From: Halalkalibacter krulwichiae
Lineage (GTDB): Bacteria; Bacillota; Bacilli; Bacillales; Bacillaceae_D
Length of the DNA stretch: 64,000 nt
NCBI RefSeq assembly: GCF_002109385.1
Contig: NZ_CP020814.1
Coordinates: 3,123,501-3,187,500, forward strand
Direction of reading: 5' to 3'
In this document: piece by piece, positions 18,891 to 28,595 of the stretch
Position numbering within the stretch: position 1 is the first letter of the stretch
Layout of the letters: each line of letters starts with the position of its first letter
Position numbers and translations under genes: made by a program
Notes under the pieces: model-generated
Told to the model about the DNA's origin: nothing
What the model saw: the letters and a program-made list of their open reading frames with translations, nothing else
Database searches by the model: none

Positions 18891-19814
18891 TTGAACCAGA
18901 AAGATACTCCTTCAACTTGCGACAATCAACTTGGTGTTTGTGGTCTAGATCCTGAACATCAAGAAATTAAACGTCATAAACCAATAGAATTGTATACTTT
19001 TATTGATCCGCTTTGTGCCGAATGTTGGGCTTTTGAACCAATGCTGAAGAAACTCCAAGTAGAATACGGTGACTATTTTCGAATTCGAACTCTCGTTGCA
19101 GGCCGTTTGCAAGCATGGAATGTTTGCAGATCAACAGCAAAAGGACTGACAGGTAAGAAACAAGAGATTGCTTCTAGTTGGGAAGCCATTGCTAGTAAGA
19201 CCGGAATGTCCTGCGATGGAGATGTTCTACTTGAGAATGATTGGAATTCTCCTTATCTCTCTTCCTTAGCAATTAAAGCTGCTGAATTACAAGGCCCACA
19301 ACTTGGAGCACGCTTTTTACGAAAACTGAGAGAAGCATTATTTCTTGAAAAACAAAACATTACAGAGCAGCACGTTCTAATAGACTGTGCTAGAAAAGCT
19401 GGATTAGACGTCGATGAATTCAAAAACGACTTATCGTCAGAAACCGCCGCAAGAACGCTACAACATGACATTCATACAACAAATGAAATGGAAGTTGAAA
19501 TCGTTCCAACTTTTGTGTTCTTTAACGCTAACGTTGAAGATGATGGGATAAAAGTTTCCGGTAATTATCCATATAGTGTCTATGTACAAATACTTGAAGA
19601 AATGCTAGGTTTCAAACCTAAACCTAAAAAAGAAATTACTCTAGAAGATTTTATTAAACGCTTTGAACTAGTAGCTACAATTGAAGTATCCGTTGTATTA
19701 AACCTGACTGAAGAAGAAGCAGAGAGACAGTTAAAAGCTCTTGTCCTACAACAAAAAGTAGAAGCTGTTCCGGTGAAATATGGAGTTTTTTGGCGCTCAC
19801 AGATTAATAAATAA
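18891..19814 (+). CDS. spxH: SpxH (YjbH), ClpXP adaptor for Spx
   Basis: DsbA-like adaptor that presents the redox regulator Spx to ClpXP for degradation. N-terminal HxC-type cysteine segment and the CxxC motif in PLCAECWAFEP at about residues 41-51. 307 residues. Start is TTG 18891 with AAAGGAG 9 nt upstream. Follows the hemoglobin gene directly. Spx itself is encoded 7 kb away in this window. Confidence 0.93.
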   Translation: MNQKDTPSTCDNQLGVCGLDPEHQEIKRHKPIELYTFIDPLCAECWAFEPMLKKLQVEYGDYFRIRTLVAGRLQAWNVCRSTAKGLTGKKQEIASSWEAIASKTGMSCDGDVLLENDWNSPYLSSLAIKAAELQGPQLGARFLRKLREALFLEKQNITEQHVLIDCARKAGLDVDEFKNDLSSETAARTLQHDIHTTNEMEVEIVPTFVFFNANVEDDGIKVSGNYPYSVYVQILEEMLGFKPKPKKEITLEDFIKRFELVATIEVSVVLNLTEEEAERQLKALVLQQKVEAVPVKYGVFWRSQINK

Positions 19815-19895
19815 AACGAGACACCTTCTAAACTGTAACAAATAGGCATAACATGTAGAAAATCACATGTTATAGGATTGTTAGGGGGTACTAGA

Positions 19896-20072
19896 TTGAA
19901 TCGTTATATTGTCATGGTCGGACTAATACTAACAATAGTTAGTTTCTATTTCTACATTTTATCATTGATGAATATATTTCCAATTTGGATTTCCGTACCT
20001 TTTTTATTCGGTTCTCTTTGTCTCACCCTTTCACCGCTTGCTGTTCAAAAGCGTTTTAAAGGATTTCGTTAA
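19896..20072 (+). CDS. Small two-span membrane protein
   Basis: 58 residues, hydrophobic segments at about 4-24 and 27-47, basic C-terminus QKRFKGFR. TTG 19896 follows AGGGGGT. No family recognised; small proteins of this type are common in Bacillus. Confidence 0.6.
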   Translation: MNRYIVMVGLILTIVSFYFYILSLMNIFPIWISVPFLFGSLCLTLSPLAVQKRFKGFR

Positions 20073-20088
20073 ATTGTAAAAGGAAGAA

Positions 20089-20121
20089 GGTGAGCCCAAA
20101 TATAGAGGCTCACCCTTTTTC
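20089..20121. terminator. Terminator between small membrane gene and pepF
   Basis: GGTGAGCC (20089-20096) pairs with GGCTCACC (20107-20114), then CTTTTTC on the plus strand; the minus side is also T-rich. Confidence 0.8.
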
Positions 20122-20131
20122 ATGTATCTAA

Positions 20132-21940
20132 CTAATTCCCATTTTCGAGCAATTGCTCCATTTCGTTCAATGTTTGTTCAAATACTACTAACGCTTGCTC
20201 AATCGGTTTTGGTGACGTCATATCTACACCAGCCTGCTTTAAAACTTCAATAGGATAATCCGAACTACCAGCTTTCAAAAATGCTAAATAGCGATTAACA
20301 GCTGGCTCTCCTTCCTCAAGAACCTGCTTAGATAAAGCGGCCGCCGCACTATATCCAGTAGCATATTGAAACACATAGAAATTATAATAAAAATGTGGAA
20401 TTCGCGCCCATTCTAATCCGATTTCTTCATCAATAACAAGATCATCTCCGAAGTACTTTACATTTAAATCATAGTAGGTTTTCGTTAATAGTTCTGGTGT
20501 CAACGCCTCTCCATTTGTTGCTTTCTCATGGATGAGTTGTTCAAATTCTGCAAACATCGTTTGACGAAAGACCGTTCCTCTAAAACCTTCTAAAAAGTGG
20601 TTCAAAAGATATAACTTCTCCTTAGGGTCCTGCGTATTTTTCACCATATAATCATTTAACAGTGCTTCATTGAGAGTTGAAGCAACTTCTGCAACAAAGA
20701 TTGTATAATCACCATACACATATGGTTGATACTTTCTTGTGTAATAACTATGCATACTATGACCAAATTCGTGTGCTAATGTGAATAGATTATTCACATT
20801 ATCTTGCCAATTCATTAAGATATATGGCATCGTTCCATACGCACCAGAAGAATATGCTCCGCTTCTTTTCCCTGCATTTTCTTCAACATCGACCCAACGC
20901 TTTTCAAACCCTTCTTTTAATGATGCAGTATACTCTTCCCCTAACGGCGCAACACCTTTTATCACAAGGTCTTTGGCCTTATCATACGGAATTTCCATTT
21001 TCACATCTTTAACAAGCGGTGTATATAAGTCATACATGTGTAATTCATCTACCCCTAACACCTTCTTACGTAAACGAACGTAACGATGAAGCAGATCTAA
21101 TCGCTTATTAACCGTTTCAACTAGTTGATCATATACAACTTCAGGTATATGATTGGCACTAAGAGCAGCCTCTCGTGCTGATTTATACTTCCTTACTTTT
21201 GCATAGAAGAGATCTCTTTTTACTTGTCCGCTCAGTGTAGAGGCAAATGTGTTTTTGAATTTGTCATACGTATCGTAGACGGCTTTAAAAGCGTCTTTAC
21301 GGACTTGACGATTTTCACTTTCTAATAATCGAATAAAGCGTCCGTGTGTAATTTCAACTTCTTCCTCATTTTCATCTATTATAGTAGGAAATTTCAGGTC
21401 GGCATTATTCAACATACCAAATGTATTACTTGGGCTATTCGTAACTTCACTTGCTTGAGCTAAAATGGCTTCTTCTTTTTCAGATAGCACATGTGCTCGT
21501 TGATTGTTTAATTCACGAAACATCTGGTTATAGACCTTTAACCCATTATGTTCATCTACAAAACGACTAATTTTAGCTTCATCAATTGACAACAATTCAG
21601 GAACAATAAAGGATGCCACCTCTGCTACTTGCGATGCCAAACTAGCTGCCCGATCATGTAAACCTTGATAATATGAATTTGTTGTATCTTGATCATAACG
21701 CATATGAGCATACGCATAGACTTTACCTAACTTTTCTGTTATTTCATTTTGTTTTTCTAAAGCAACAAACAGTGACACTGCCGAGTCTGCGAGTGTTCCT
21801 TTACAGGCTTCTAAGTAAGGAAGCTGTACTAAAATAGCTTTATATTCCTTTTCCCAATCCTCGTTTGATGAAAAAACCGCCTCTAAATCCCATGTTTTTT
21901 CCACAGGAATTTCTTCGCGTTTAAGTAATGATTTTGCCAA
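20132..21940 (-). CDS. pepF: Oligoendopeptidase F
   Basis: Zinc metallopeptidase of family M3 that degrades short peptides in the cytoplasm; overproduction in B. subtilis (YjbG) affects sporulation peptides. HEFGHSMH zinc motif at about residues 388-395, N-terminal helical M3 domain. 602 residues. Start TTG 21940 follows GGAGGTGCGAAGTA. Located between spxH and coiA as in B. subtilis. Confidence 0.95.
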   Translation of the reverse strand: MAKSLLKREEIPVEKTWDLEAVFSSNEDWEKEYKAILVQLPYLEACKGTLADSAVSLFVALEKQNEITEKLGKVYAYAHMRYDQDTTNSYYQGLHDRAASLASQVAEVASFIVPELLSIDEAKISRFVDEHNGLKVYNQMFRELNNQRAHVLSEKEEAILAQASEVTNSPSNTFGMLNNADLKFPTIIDENEEEVEITHGRFIRLLESENRQVRKDAFKAVYDTYDKFKNTFASTLSGQVKRDLFYAKVRKYKSAREAALSANHIPEVVYDQLVETVNKRLDLLHRYVRLRKKVLGVDELHMYDLYTPLVKDVKMEIPYDKAKDLVIKGVAPLGEEYTASLKEGFEKRWVDVEENAGKRSGAYSSGAYGTMPYILMNWQDNVNNLFTLAHEFGHSMHSYYTRKYQPYVYGDYTIFVAEVASTLNEALLNDYMVKNTQDPKEKLYLLNHFLEGFRGTVFRQTMFAEFEQLIHEKATNGEALTPELLTKTYYDLNVKYFGDDLVIDEEIGLEWARIPHFYYNFYVFQYATGYSAAAALSKQVLEEGEPAVNRYLAFLKAGSSDYPIEVLKQAGVDMTSPKPIEQALVVFEQTLNEMEQLLENGN

Positions 21941-22012
21941 TACTTCGCACCTCCAAATTACAATAAAGGATCATCCCTTTAGTATATATTCTCCTCTAAA
22001 GTACTTATTCCT

Positions 22013-23218
22013 CTAATGTAACCTTGATTGCTTCGAATGATGTTTTAATTTTAATGATTGGTCTTTCTCGATGGCTTTTTCAATTGAAGGAGATATCTCA
22101 ATATTTCTTATACGTTGATATTCTCCCCTACTTTCAGGATCTTTCATTAAGAAACCAATTTGTACAAGAAATGAAAGATACCCGTCTATGGCCAGAGTCC
22201 AACTCCTTCCCTCCAGCATTTGCCTAAGAGGAAATATGTTATTGTGAATATGAGGAAATAGAGATTGGATCACAAGATTACGTGAAAATGGTTGGTGAAT
22301 TGATTGTTGCAGGAGACATTCAAATAGCAAGTAAAGTTGCCAATAATGTGTTGGAGTTGAAATGAGGTAGTGGTAGTCAGTAGGCCATCCCGCTTCTAAC
22401 GGAAAAAGACTTACAGGTACATTATACTTATATAATACATTTCTAATCATCTTTTCAGCTTTGACGGGATAAGGGGTTAAAAACTGATATCTCCAATGTT
22501 TTCTTATGACAAGCCATTGTTCAAACAGATTAAAGCTTCTTTGAGTATCTGGTTTTACAATGAAATCAACAGGAGTTTTAAGAAGGGGAATCTCTCGATA
22601 TGAGGCTAAGCTTTTTATTGAGGTGTATGGGGTGATTTGATTAAGTCGAGCAAAGCAGTCGCGTTCAGGGCAGTAATAAATGAGTTGATGAAGTTGATTT
22701 GTACTCTTTTGGCACGAGAGCCATTCAAAGGATTTAATGGTGAACGTTTTGGGGCCATGACGCTTTACACGATTTCCTCCGAGAATCCAAATGGGAACAA
22801 TCCCAATCTCTTGATATCCTCTTGTACGTTTTTCAAAAAGCGTCAGGTTAATGGGGGAACATTGAAATTCTATCGCATAAAGAATCTTGTTATAACGAAA
22901 GAGTAAGTCTGGCCGTTGGCGAATAATCGGAAGATAACATTCAAGTGCCACTTCAATGCCTTGATTTTGTAACCAATGATAAAGTCTTTTCTTTCCTTTA
23001 AGATGATACATACTTTCTCTTTCTAAGGACTCATCGCAGTTCACATTAGCCTTGTGAGCAAAATGCCATAACTTCTTCACCCCTAGTTTAAGTTGAACCA
23101 AAGAATTACAGACGGGACAATAAAACTTCCTTTTATTGCGTAGCTCCCTTAATTCATCGATTCGCCAATCATCAATCATAGAAATGATCGTACCATCTTC
23201 AAATTTTGCATTAAACAA
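22013..23218 (-). CDS. coiA: CoiA, competence protein
   Basis: Promotes recombination during transformation. The N-terminal zinc ribbon (C34, C37, H55, C61) is followed by the nuclease-like core (RQRPDLLF...AIEFQCS around 112-135, a PD-(D/E)xK pattern: D, E-x-Q) and a long C-terminal region. 401 residues. Start TTG 23218 follows GGAGGTGGTAATTCA. The ribbon matches the N-terminus of the helicase at 5041. Sits between pepF and cls, not beside mecA as in B. subtilis. Confidence 0.92.
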   Translation of the reverse strand: MFNAKFEDGTIISMIDDWRIDELRELRNKRKFYCPVCNSLVQLKLGVKKLWHFAHKANVNCDESLERESMYHLKGKKRLYHWLQNQGIEVALECYLPIIRQRPDLLFRYNKILYAIEFQCSPINLTLFEKRTRGYQEIGIVPIWILGGNRVKRHGPKTFTIKSFEWLSCQKSTNQLHQLIYYCPERDCFARLNQITPYTSIKSLASYREIPLLKTPVDFIVKPDTQRSFNLFEQWLVIRKHWRYQFLTPYPVKAEKMIRNVLYKYNVPVSLFPLEAGWPTDYHYLISTPTHYWQLYLLFECLLQQSIHQPFSRNLVIQSLFPHIHNNIFPLRQMLEGRSWTLAIDGYLSFLVQIGFLMKDPESRGEYQRIRNIEISPSIEKAIEKDQSLKLKHHSKQSRLH

Positions 23219-23303
23219 TGAATTACCACCTCCATATTCAATAGTAGTTAATTTACTTCGATTTTATCTAAGAAAATTCCTGCAACATTTAAATAAACAT
23301 CAT

Positions 23304-23336
23304 AAAAAGCTGTTGTCTTATTAACACAACAGCTTT
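23304..23336 (-). terminator. cls terminator
   Basis: 11-bp perfect stem (23306-23316 / 23326-23336) with T5 on the minus strand, directly after the cls stop. Confidence 0.85.
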
Positions 23337-23339
23337 CAA

Positions 23340-24851
23340 TTATAATAATGGAGATAACAATCTAGATGTTGATTCAATAATTCGATGGAAGATAGAACGG
23401 TTTTTAAATAATTTATAATCGAGCTGATTGGAATGATTTAAATCATAGACAAAATCACTAACTAATTTTGTTACACTTTTTGTTCGATATAAATAAGCAT
23501 TCACTTCAAAATTAAGGTGAAAGCTACGCATATCCATATTTGAGGTGCCAATCGAAGCAAGTTCATGGTCAACAATCATTAATTTACTATGCATAAACCC
23601 TCGATTGTATTCATACACCTTAACTCCTGTCTCCAACAGCTCAGGGAAGTACGATCGAGAAGCATGGAAAACAATGCGCTTATCTGGACGGTTGGGAACT
23701 AGTAACCGGACATCTATTCCACTAAGGGCTGCAATCTTTAATGCACTTAAAATGTCATCATCTGGTATGAAATAAGGACTTGCGATCCAAATCGATTTCT
23801 TGGCTGACGTAATCATCGAAAAAAACAACTTCTTATTAACTTCCCAGCGAGTATCAGGGCCGCTCGCAATCATTTGTACCCCACCATCTCCAGAAACGGT
23901 TGGTAGAGATGGAGAAAGATAAGTTGGACTTAATATTTTCTCTCCTGTTTGATAGAACCAATCTCGTAAAAAAATAAGTTGAAGTGTTCGTACAGCCTCT
24001 CCCCTAACGAACAAATGTGTATCTCGCCATTTTCCGAAATATGAATGCCTACCTAAATATTCATCTCCGATATTTAACCCACCAACAAAGCCAATTACTC
24101 CATCAATCACAATGATTTTTCTATGATTTCGATAATTAAGTTTATGATTTAAAAATGGAAGCCTTACCGGGGAAAATGGAACGACTTCAACCCCTGACAT
24201 TCGTAAATCTTTAATGTACGCTTTTGATAACTTCCAACTCCCAACAGCATCATAAAGAAAGCGTACTTCTACACCAGCTTTTGCTCTTTCCATTAATATG
24301 TCTTTTATCTCTTTTCCGAGCTTATCGTCACGAACAATATAATATTCTAGATGAATATGATGTTTTGCTAGTCGAAGAGCTCGTAAAATATGAGTAAAGG
24401 TTTCTTTTCCATCTGTCAGTACCTTTGTTTCACTTGAAAAAGAAACGGGATTATTCCCTAATCGATGGGCTAATCGAAAAAGAAGTTGTTGATGTTCTCC
24501 CATACTATTAATTTGGTCCTCATTTAACTGTCTGTCCCCCTCAATCTTTTTAAACTCTTGTTCGTCTTGTATTGCTTTATTTGAAAAAGAACGATTTTTA
24601 CGATGATTTTGACCAAATAACAAATAAAAAAAGAAGCCAAATAAAGGAAATGCAGCTAACACCAATAACCATGTTAATGTTTTAGTAGGATGACGATTTT
24701 CAAAAAATATGACAACAGCTATAAACACAACCGATAAAGAGAAAGCCACACTCAGCGCACCAACGACCCAGCCCTCCCAATGTCCTCTAGTCATATAAAG
24801 CAAAGCCAGTAATAAAGCCAAGAATACTATTACATTTAATTGATTTTTCAT
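23340..24851 (-). CDS. cls: Cardiolipin synthase
   Basis: Condenses two phosphatidylglycerols to cardiolipin at the membrane. Two phospholipase D motifs: HRKIIVIDG (about 230) and HSKLMIVD (about 420). Two N-terminal membrane spans. 503 residues. ATG 24851 has GGAGAGG just upstream; TTG 24869 is an alternative. Its insertion between mecA and coiA differs from B. subtilis. Confidence 0.94.
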   Translation of the reverse strand: MKNQLNVIVFLALLLALLYMTRGHWEGWVVGALSVAFSLSVVFIAVVIFFENRHPTKTLTWLLVLAAFPLFGFFFYLLFGQNHRKNRSFSNKAIQDEQEFKKIEGDRQLNEDQINSMGEHQQLLFRLAHRLGNNPVSFSSETKVLTDGKETFTHILRALRLAKHHIHLEYYIVRDDKLGKEIKDILMERAKAGVEVRFLYDAVGSWKLSKAYIKDLRMSGVEVVPFSPVRLPFLNHKLNYRNHRKIIVIDGVIGFVGGLNIGDEYLGRHSYFGKWRDTHLFVRGEAVRTLQLIFLRDWFYQTGEKILSPTYLSPSLPTVSGDGGVQMIASGPDTRWEVNKKLFFSMITSAKKSIWIASPYFIPDDDILSALKIAALSGIDVRLLVPNRPDKRIVFHASRSYFPELLETGVKVYEYNRGFMHSKLMIVDHELASIGTSNMDMRSFHLNFEVNAYLYRTKSVTKLVSDFVYDLNHSNQLDYKLFKNRSIFHRIIESTSRLLSPLL

Positions 24852-24905
24852 GTTCCTCTCCGTCCCCAAACTATCATTACGATACCATCAAAGCTTTTTG
24901 GATTT

Positions 24906-24940
24906 AAAAAAGGGGAATCGACCCAAAAGGATCTTCCCCT
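24906..24940 (-). terminator. mecA terminator
   Basis: AGGGGAA/TTCCCCT outer stem with inner GATCC/GGGTC pairing and T6 on the minus strand, between mecA and cls. Confidence 0.8.
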
Positions 24941-24968
24941 AAAATGTTAAAATCTTTCTTCATTTAGT

Positions 24969-25616
24969 TTATTTTGAGAAAGAAGTTCGAATGACAGGTA
25001 ATGCATTCTCTTTAACGATTTCTTTACCGTATTCCATCATTCGATAAATTGATATATCTGACTCATAGCCGTATTCAAGCATTTGGCTAAGCATATCATC
25101 TTGTTCATCTTCGTTATAGCGTTCATCATTGAAGACTACATATAAATAGTACGTTCCTTCAAAATGATAAAGTTCATTATATAAATCATCTATAAAGAAA
25201 TTATGACTAAGCGAGATAATATCCTCGAAATCTCTAAAGCCAATTACTATCTCAAGATGATCATTAGCAGGCTCTAATTCATCCTCTTCATTACCAGCCA
25301 TTAAATCAATCAGATTAGTATCTCCTGAATCCCTATCTGAAACGGGTATTTCAAGCTTAACATTGCCATCAGAGACTTGACCTCTTGTAACGACAATTTC
25401 TAATCCTTTATCTAGTGCATGAATTTGAATCCAGAGTGGTCCTTCTAACTCAAACTCATCATCTCGATCATTTGCTTCGTTCATCATTTCGAAGAAGAGC
25501 TCTTCTCCACGCTCACGATTGTACCAAATTTCATCTCGATCAAAGCCTCTATCCTCAATATCTGTATACGTTATATAAAACTTAATGGTTGTATCATTTA
25601 CGCGTTCAATATCCAT
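24969..25616 (-). CDS. mecA: MecA, ClpCP adaptor
   Basis: Adaptor that targets ComK and other proteins to ClpCP and so holds competence off. 215 residues: N-terminal recognition domain (IERVNDTTIKFYITYTDI), acidic linker near 120-130, C-terminal ClpC-binding domain ending YGKEIVKENAL. ATG 25616 follows GGAGGGAGAGC. Divergent from the TerC-family gene. Confidence 0.95.
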   Translation of the reverse strand: MDIERVNDTTIKFYITYTDIEDRGFDRDEIWYNRERGEELFFEMMNEANDRDDEFELEGPLWIQIHALDKGLEIVVTRGQVSDGNVKLEIPVSDRDSGDTNLIDLMAGNEEDELEPANDHLEIVIGFRDFEDIISLSHNFFIDDLYNELYHFEGTYYLYVVFNDERYNEDEQDDMLSQMLEYGYESDISIYRMMEYGKEIVKENALPVIRTSFSK

Positions 25617-26053
25617 TTTCGCTCTCCCTCCTACTCGTATTGGTTGCATGGATTAAATCTTGATGAGGCCTTTGTTCTAACCCCCTTCAAATCCTTAGTA
25701 AGGATAATGCTGCACACAGATAACTTCTTACATCATTAAATTCGTTATTCGTGCTCTAATTACCTTCCTGCATGATTGAATCTTGTGGGCAACCTTTTAT
25801 TCCTCATCTAGCAAAGAATGCTTACTTCTATTTTATGATAAATCCTTTGAAATTGGAAATCTAAAAACCAGAATCGATCATATTTTTGAAAAAACATTGT
25901 TTCCAATCATATTTTCTTTTGATAGGCCATATTGTTTCTTAGTAGGGAGACAAGCCCTCTCACTCAAACTTACTAAGCTAAGATCATTGTATGAGTTCAT
26001 ATTGACCAATATGAAACAAATAATGTGGATACGCCAAAGGATGATGAAAAAAC
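25617..26053. other. 437-bp intergenic region, mecA / yjbE divergent promoters
   Basis: No gene that I can support. Open frames on both strands (25783-26100 plus, 25878-26078 minus) lack ribosome binding sites. No riboswitch consensus is visible ahead of the TerC gene. The region must hold promoters for both genes; I could not pick a convincing -35/-10 pair. Confidence 0.4.
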
Positions 26054-26716
26054 ATGGATATGGATTTTCTACTTTCACTTTTAACGATTATTGGAATTGA
26101 CATTGTATTAGGGGGAGACAATGCGATTGTAGTAGCTCTCGCTTGTAGAAATTTGCCTAAAGAAATACGGAATAAAGCAATTGTTCTCGGTATTGGCTTA
26201 GCACTTATTACACGAATGTGCTTAACGCTTGTAGCCGTTCAATTACTAGAAATCCCTTTCCTTTTAGCAATAAGTGGAGCCCTGCTGATTTATATCGCTT
26301 ATAGTTTATTAACCGATCATGCAGATGATCGGAACATTGAAGGCGGAACGAATTTATGGAGTGCAATCAAAGCAATAATTATTGCAGACCTAGTTATGGG
26401 CTTTGACAATGTCATTGCCGTAGCCGGAGCTGCTCATGGAGACACTCTATTAGTAATGCTAGGTCTAATTATTTCAGTTCCTATCATTATTTGGGGAAGC
26501 AAATTAATTTTAAGAGCGTTTGATCGATTTCCGATTATCGTCTACTTTGGTGCAGGCATTCTTGCTTTCACTGCAAGCCGAATGATTACACATGAGGTAA
26601 TGCTTGCTCCATTATTTAGCCAACATCCATTATTCACGTTTTTATTTAAAGTCATCATCATAGCTGGTGTCATTATAGCCGGTATAATCCGTGTTAAATG
26701 GGCAAAAGCACAATAA
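26054..26716 (+). CDS. TerC-family membrane protein (YjbE-like)
   Basis: Integral membrane protein, 220 residues, about seven spans. TerC signatures GGDNAIVVALACRNLP (about 20-35) and MGFDNVIAVAGAA (about 115-127) carry the aspartates thought to bind metal. YjbE relatives are implicated in manganese export to surface enzymes. ATG 26054 has only AAAGG at a long distance; ATG 26060 is possible. Confidence 0.9.
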   Translation: MDMDFLLSLLTIIGIDIVLGGDNAIVVALACRNLPKEIRNKAIVLGIGLALITRMCLTLVAVQLLEIPFLLAISGALLIYIAYSLLTDHADDRNIEGGTNLWSAIKAIIIADLVMGFDNVIAVAGAAHGDTLLVMLGLIISVPIIIWGSKLILRAFDRFPIIVYFGAGILAFTASRMITHEVMLAPLFSQHPLFTFLFKVIIIAGVIIAGIIRVKWAKAQ

Positions 26717-26720
26717 GAAG

Positions 26721-26754
26721 AAAACCCTTCTATTTTCTTAAATAGAAGGGTTTT
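26721..26754. terminator. Bidirectional terminator, yjbE / spx
   Basis: Perfect 14-bp stem AAAACCCTTCTATT / AATAGAAGGGTTTT, loop TTCTTA. T4 follows on either strand. Confidence 0.85.
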
Positions 26755-26759
26755 CCAAA

Positions 26760-27545
<786 letters not shown>

Positions 27546-27593
27546 TTAAAAAAATGGTGACTGAAAGGGAATTCACCTTTACAGTCACCATTT
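27546..27593 (-). terminator. Terminator after the 43-residue basic protein gene
   Basis: 12-bp stem (27552-27563 / 27582-27593) with an inner AAAGG/CCTTT stem, and T8 on the minus strand. It separates yjbC and the small gene from spx. Confidence 0.85.
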
Positions 27594-27617
27594 ATCACGA
27601 TATTACTAAAGTATAAC

Positions 27618-27749
27618 TTATGCAGTTGTTCTCTTTGATTGCGGCATCGGATTCCTTTTCGGTTTAAGACGCCATTTTCCGGCATTTTTCTTCAATAGAT
27701 TTTTAAGCCAACCACGCTTTTTCTTACGCTGTAACGTCTTTCTCTTCAT
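27618..27749 (-). CDS. Very basic 43-residue protein
   Basis: Reads MKRKTLQRKKKRGWLKNLLKK then a tail KPKRNPMPQSKRTTA; about 40 percent K/R. A GAGGTG site lies 7 nt before ATG 27749, and a strong terminator follows, so it is very likely translated. No named family recognised; nucleic-acid or ribosome association would fit the charge. It is 30 bp downstream of yjbC and lies between yjbC and spx. Confidence 0.75.
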   Translation of the reverse strand: MKRKTLQRKKKRGWLKNLLKKNAGKWRLKPKRNPMPQSKRTTA

Positions 27750-27779
27750 TCGAATCACCTCTTTATTGAACGATTCAGT

Positions 27780-28343
27780 TTAAAGACTCGCTTGATCTTT
27801 CTCAGCTTCATACGTTAGGACAACATCTACATCTTCATATGCCTCACCATATAATTCTTTGTCTTTATACGTATGAATATTTTCGTACGTATGCTTCATT
27901 TTTTCGTAAATACTCTTTTCTGTATCATCCGTTGGAGACCAAAAAAGAATTTCTAATTCATTTACCTCGTTTGTAGCAAGAGACCGCCTTTTATAACCTA
28001 TTGATTCTGCGTGCTTAAATCCTTCTCTGGCATAAAAGCGCTGCCTTTTCTTTGTATCAGTATCTTCATAATCTACAGGTTCAACCTCAAGAATGATTGG
28101 CTTTCCCTTTTCCTTTAGTTCGTTAAGCAGCTTCTTTCCAAGCCCTTGCCCTCTTGCATCTTTCGAAACAAATAGATAATCAACAAAAACGAAATCATCT
28201 GTTTCTACATACATCATAACATGATTAGGGCCTTCATCTTTATGGTAAATATCGGCCTTTTCCTTTAACAGTAGATCCATATGCTCTTTTGATTTCATCT
28301 CTTCTATCGGAAAGTATTTATTTAGCTTTTCATACCAGTTCAT
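27780..28343 (-). CDS. GNAT-family N-acetyltransferase (YjbC-like)
   Basis: 187 residues. GNAT core VSKDARGQGLGKKLLNEL (acetyl-CoA loop R/Q-x-x-G-x-G/A) at about 59-76 and YAREGFKHAES. In B. subtilis yjbC is co-transcribed with spx; here a small gene and terminator stand between. GGAGGTCGAATA precedes ATG. Substrate unknown. Confidence 0.85.
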   Translation of the reverse strand: MNWYEKLNKYFPIEEMKSKEHMDLLLKEKADIYHKDEGPNHVMMYVETDDFVFVDYLFVSKDARGQGLGKKLLNELKEKGKPIILEVEPVDYEDTDTKKRQRFYAREGFKHAESIGYKRRSLATNEVNELEILFWSPTDDTEKSIYEKMKHTYENIHTYKDKELYGEAYEDVDVVLTYEAEKDQASL

Positions 28344-28550
28344 TATTCGACCTCCGTCTACTCATGATACTTATAGTATATTCATCTTTTAAAAAAGCAT
28401 AAACTCCCTTATTTTATCATTTAACAGGAAGATTCTGCTTTTGCCGTAACTTCTATAGTTTATGCATCTGTGACATACAATTACACGGCATTCCTCCTTA
28501 ACCTGTCACAATTGATTCTTAACACGTAGCCCATGATCGTTTGCCAAACA

Positions 28551-28585
28551 AAAAGATGACAATAAGGAATTACCTTAAAGCCATC
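28551..28585 (-). terminator. Terminator of the glycoside-hydrolase-like gene
   Basis: Minus-strand hairpin GATGGC...GTCATC with inner AAGG/CCTT, followed by TTTTTG, just after the stop. Confidence 0.75.
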
Positions 28586-28595
28586 TATTGAGTAC

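Noticed and set aside
25783..26100. 105-codon frame ahead of the TerC gene
   Set aside because: No ribosome site, overlaps the TerC start, no recognisable protein character.
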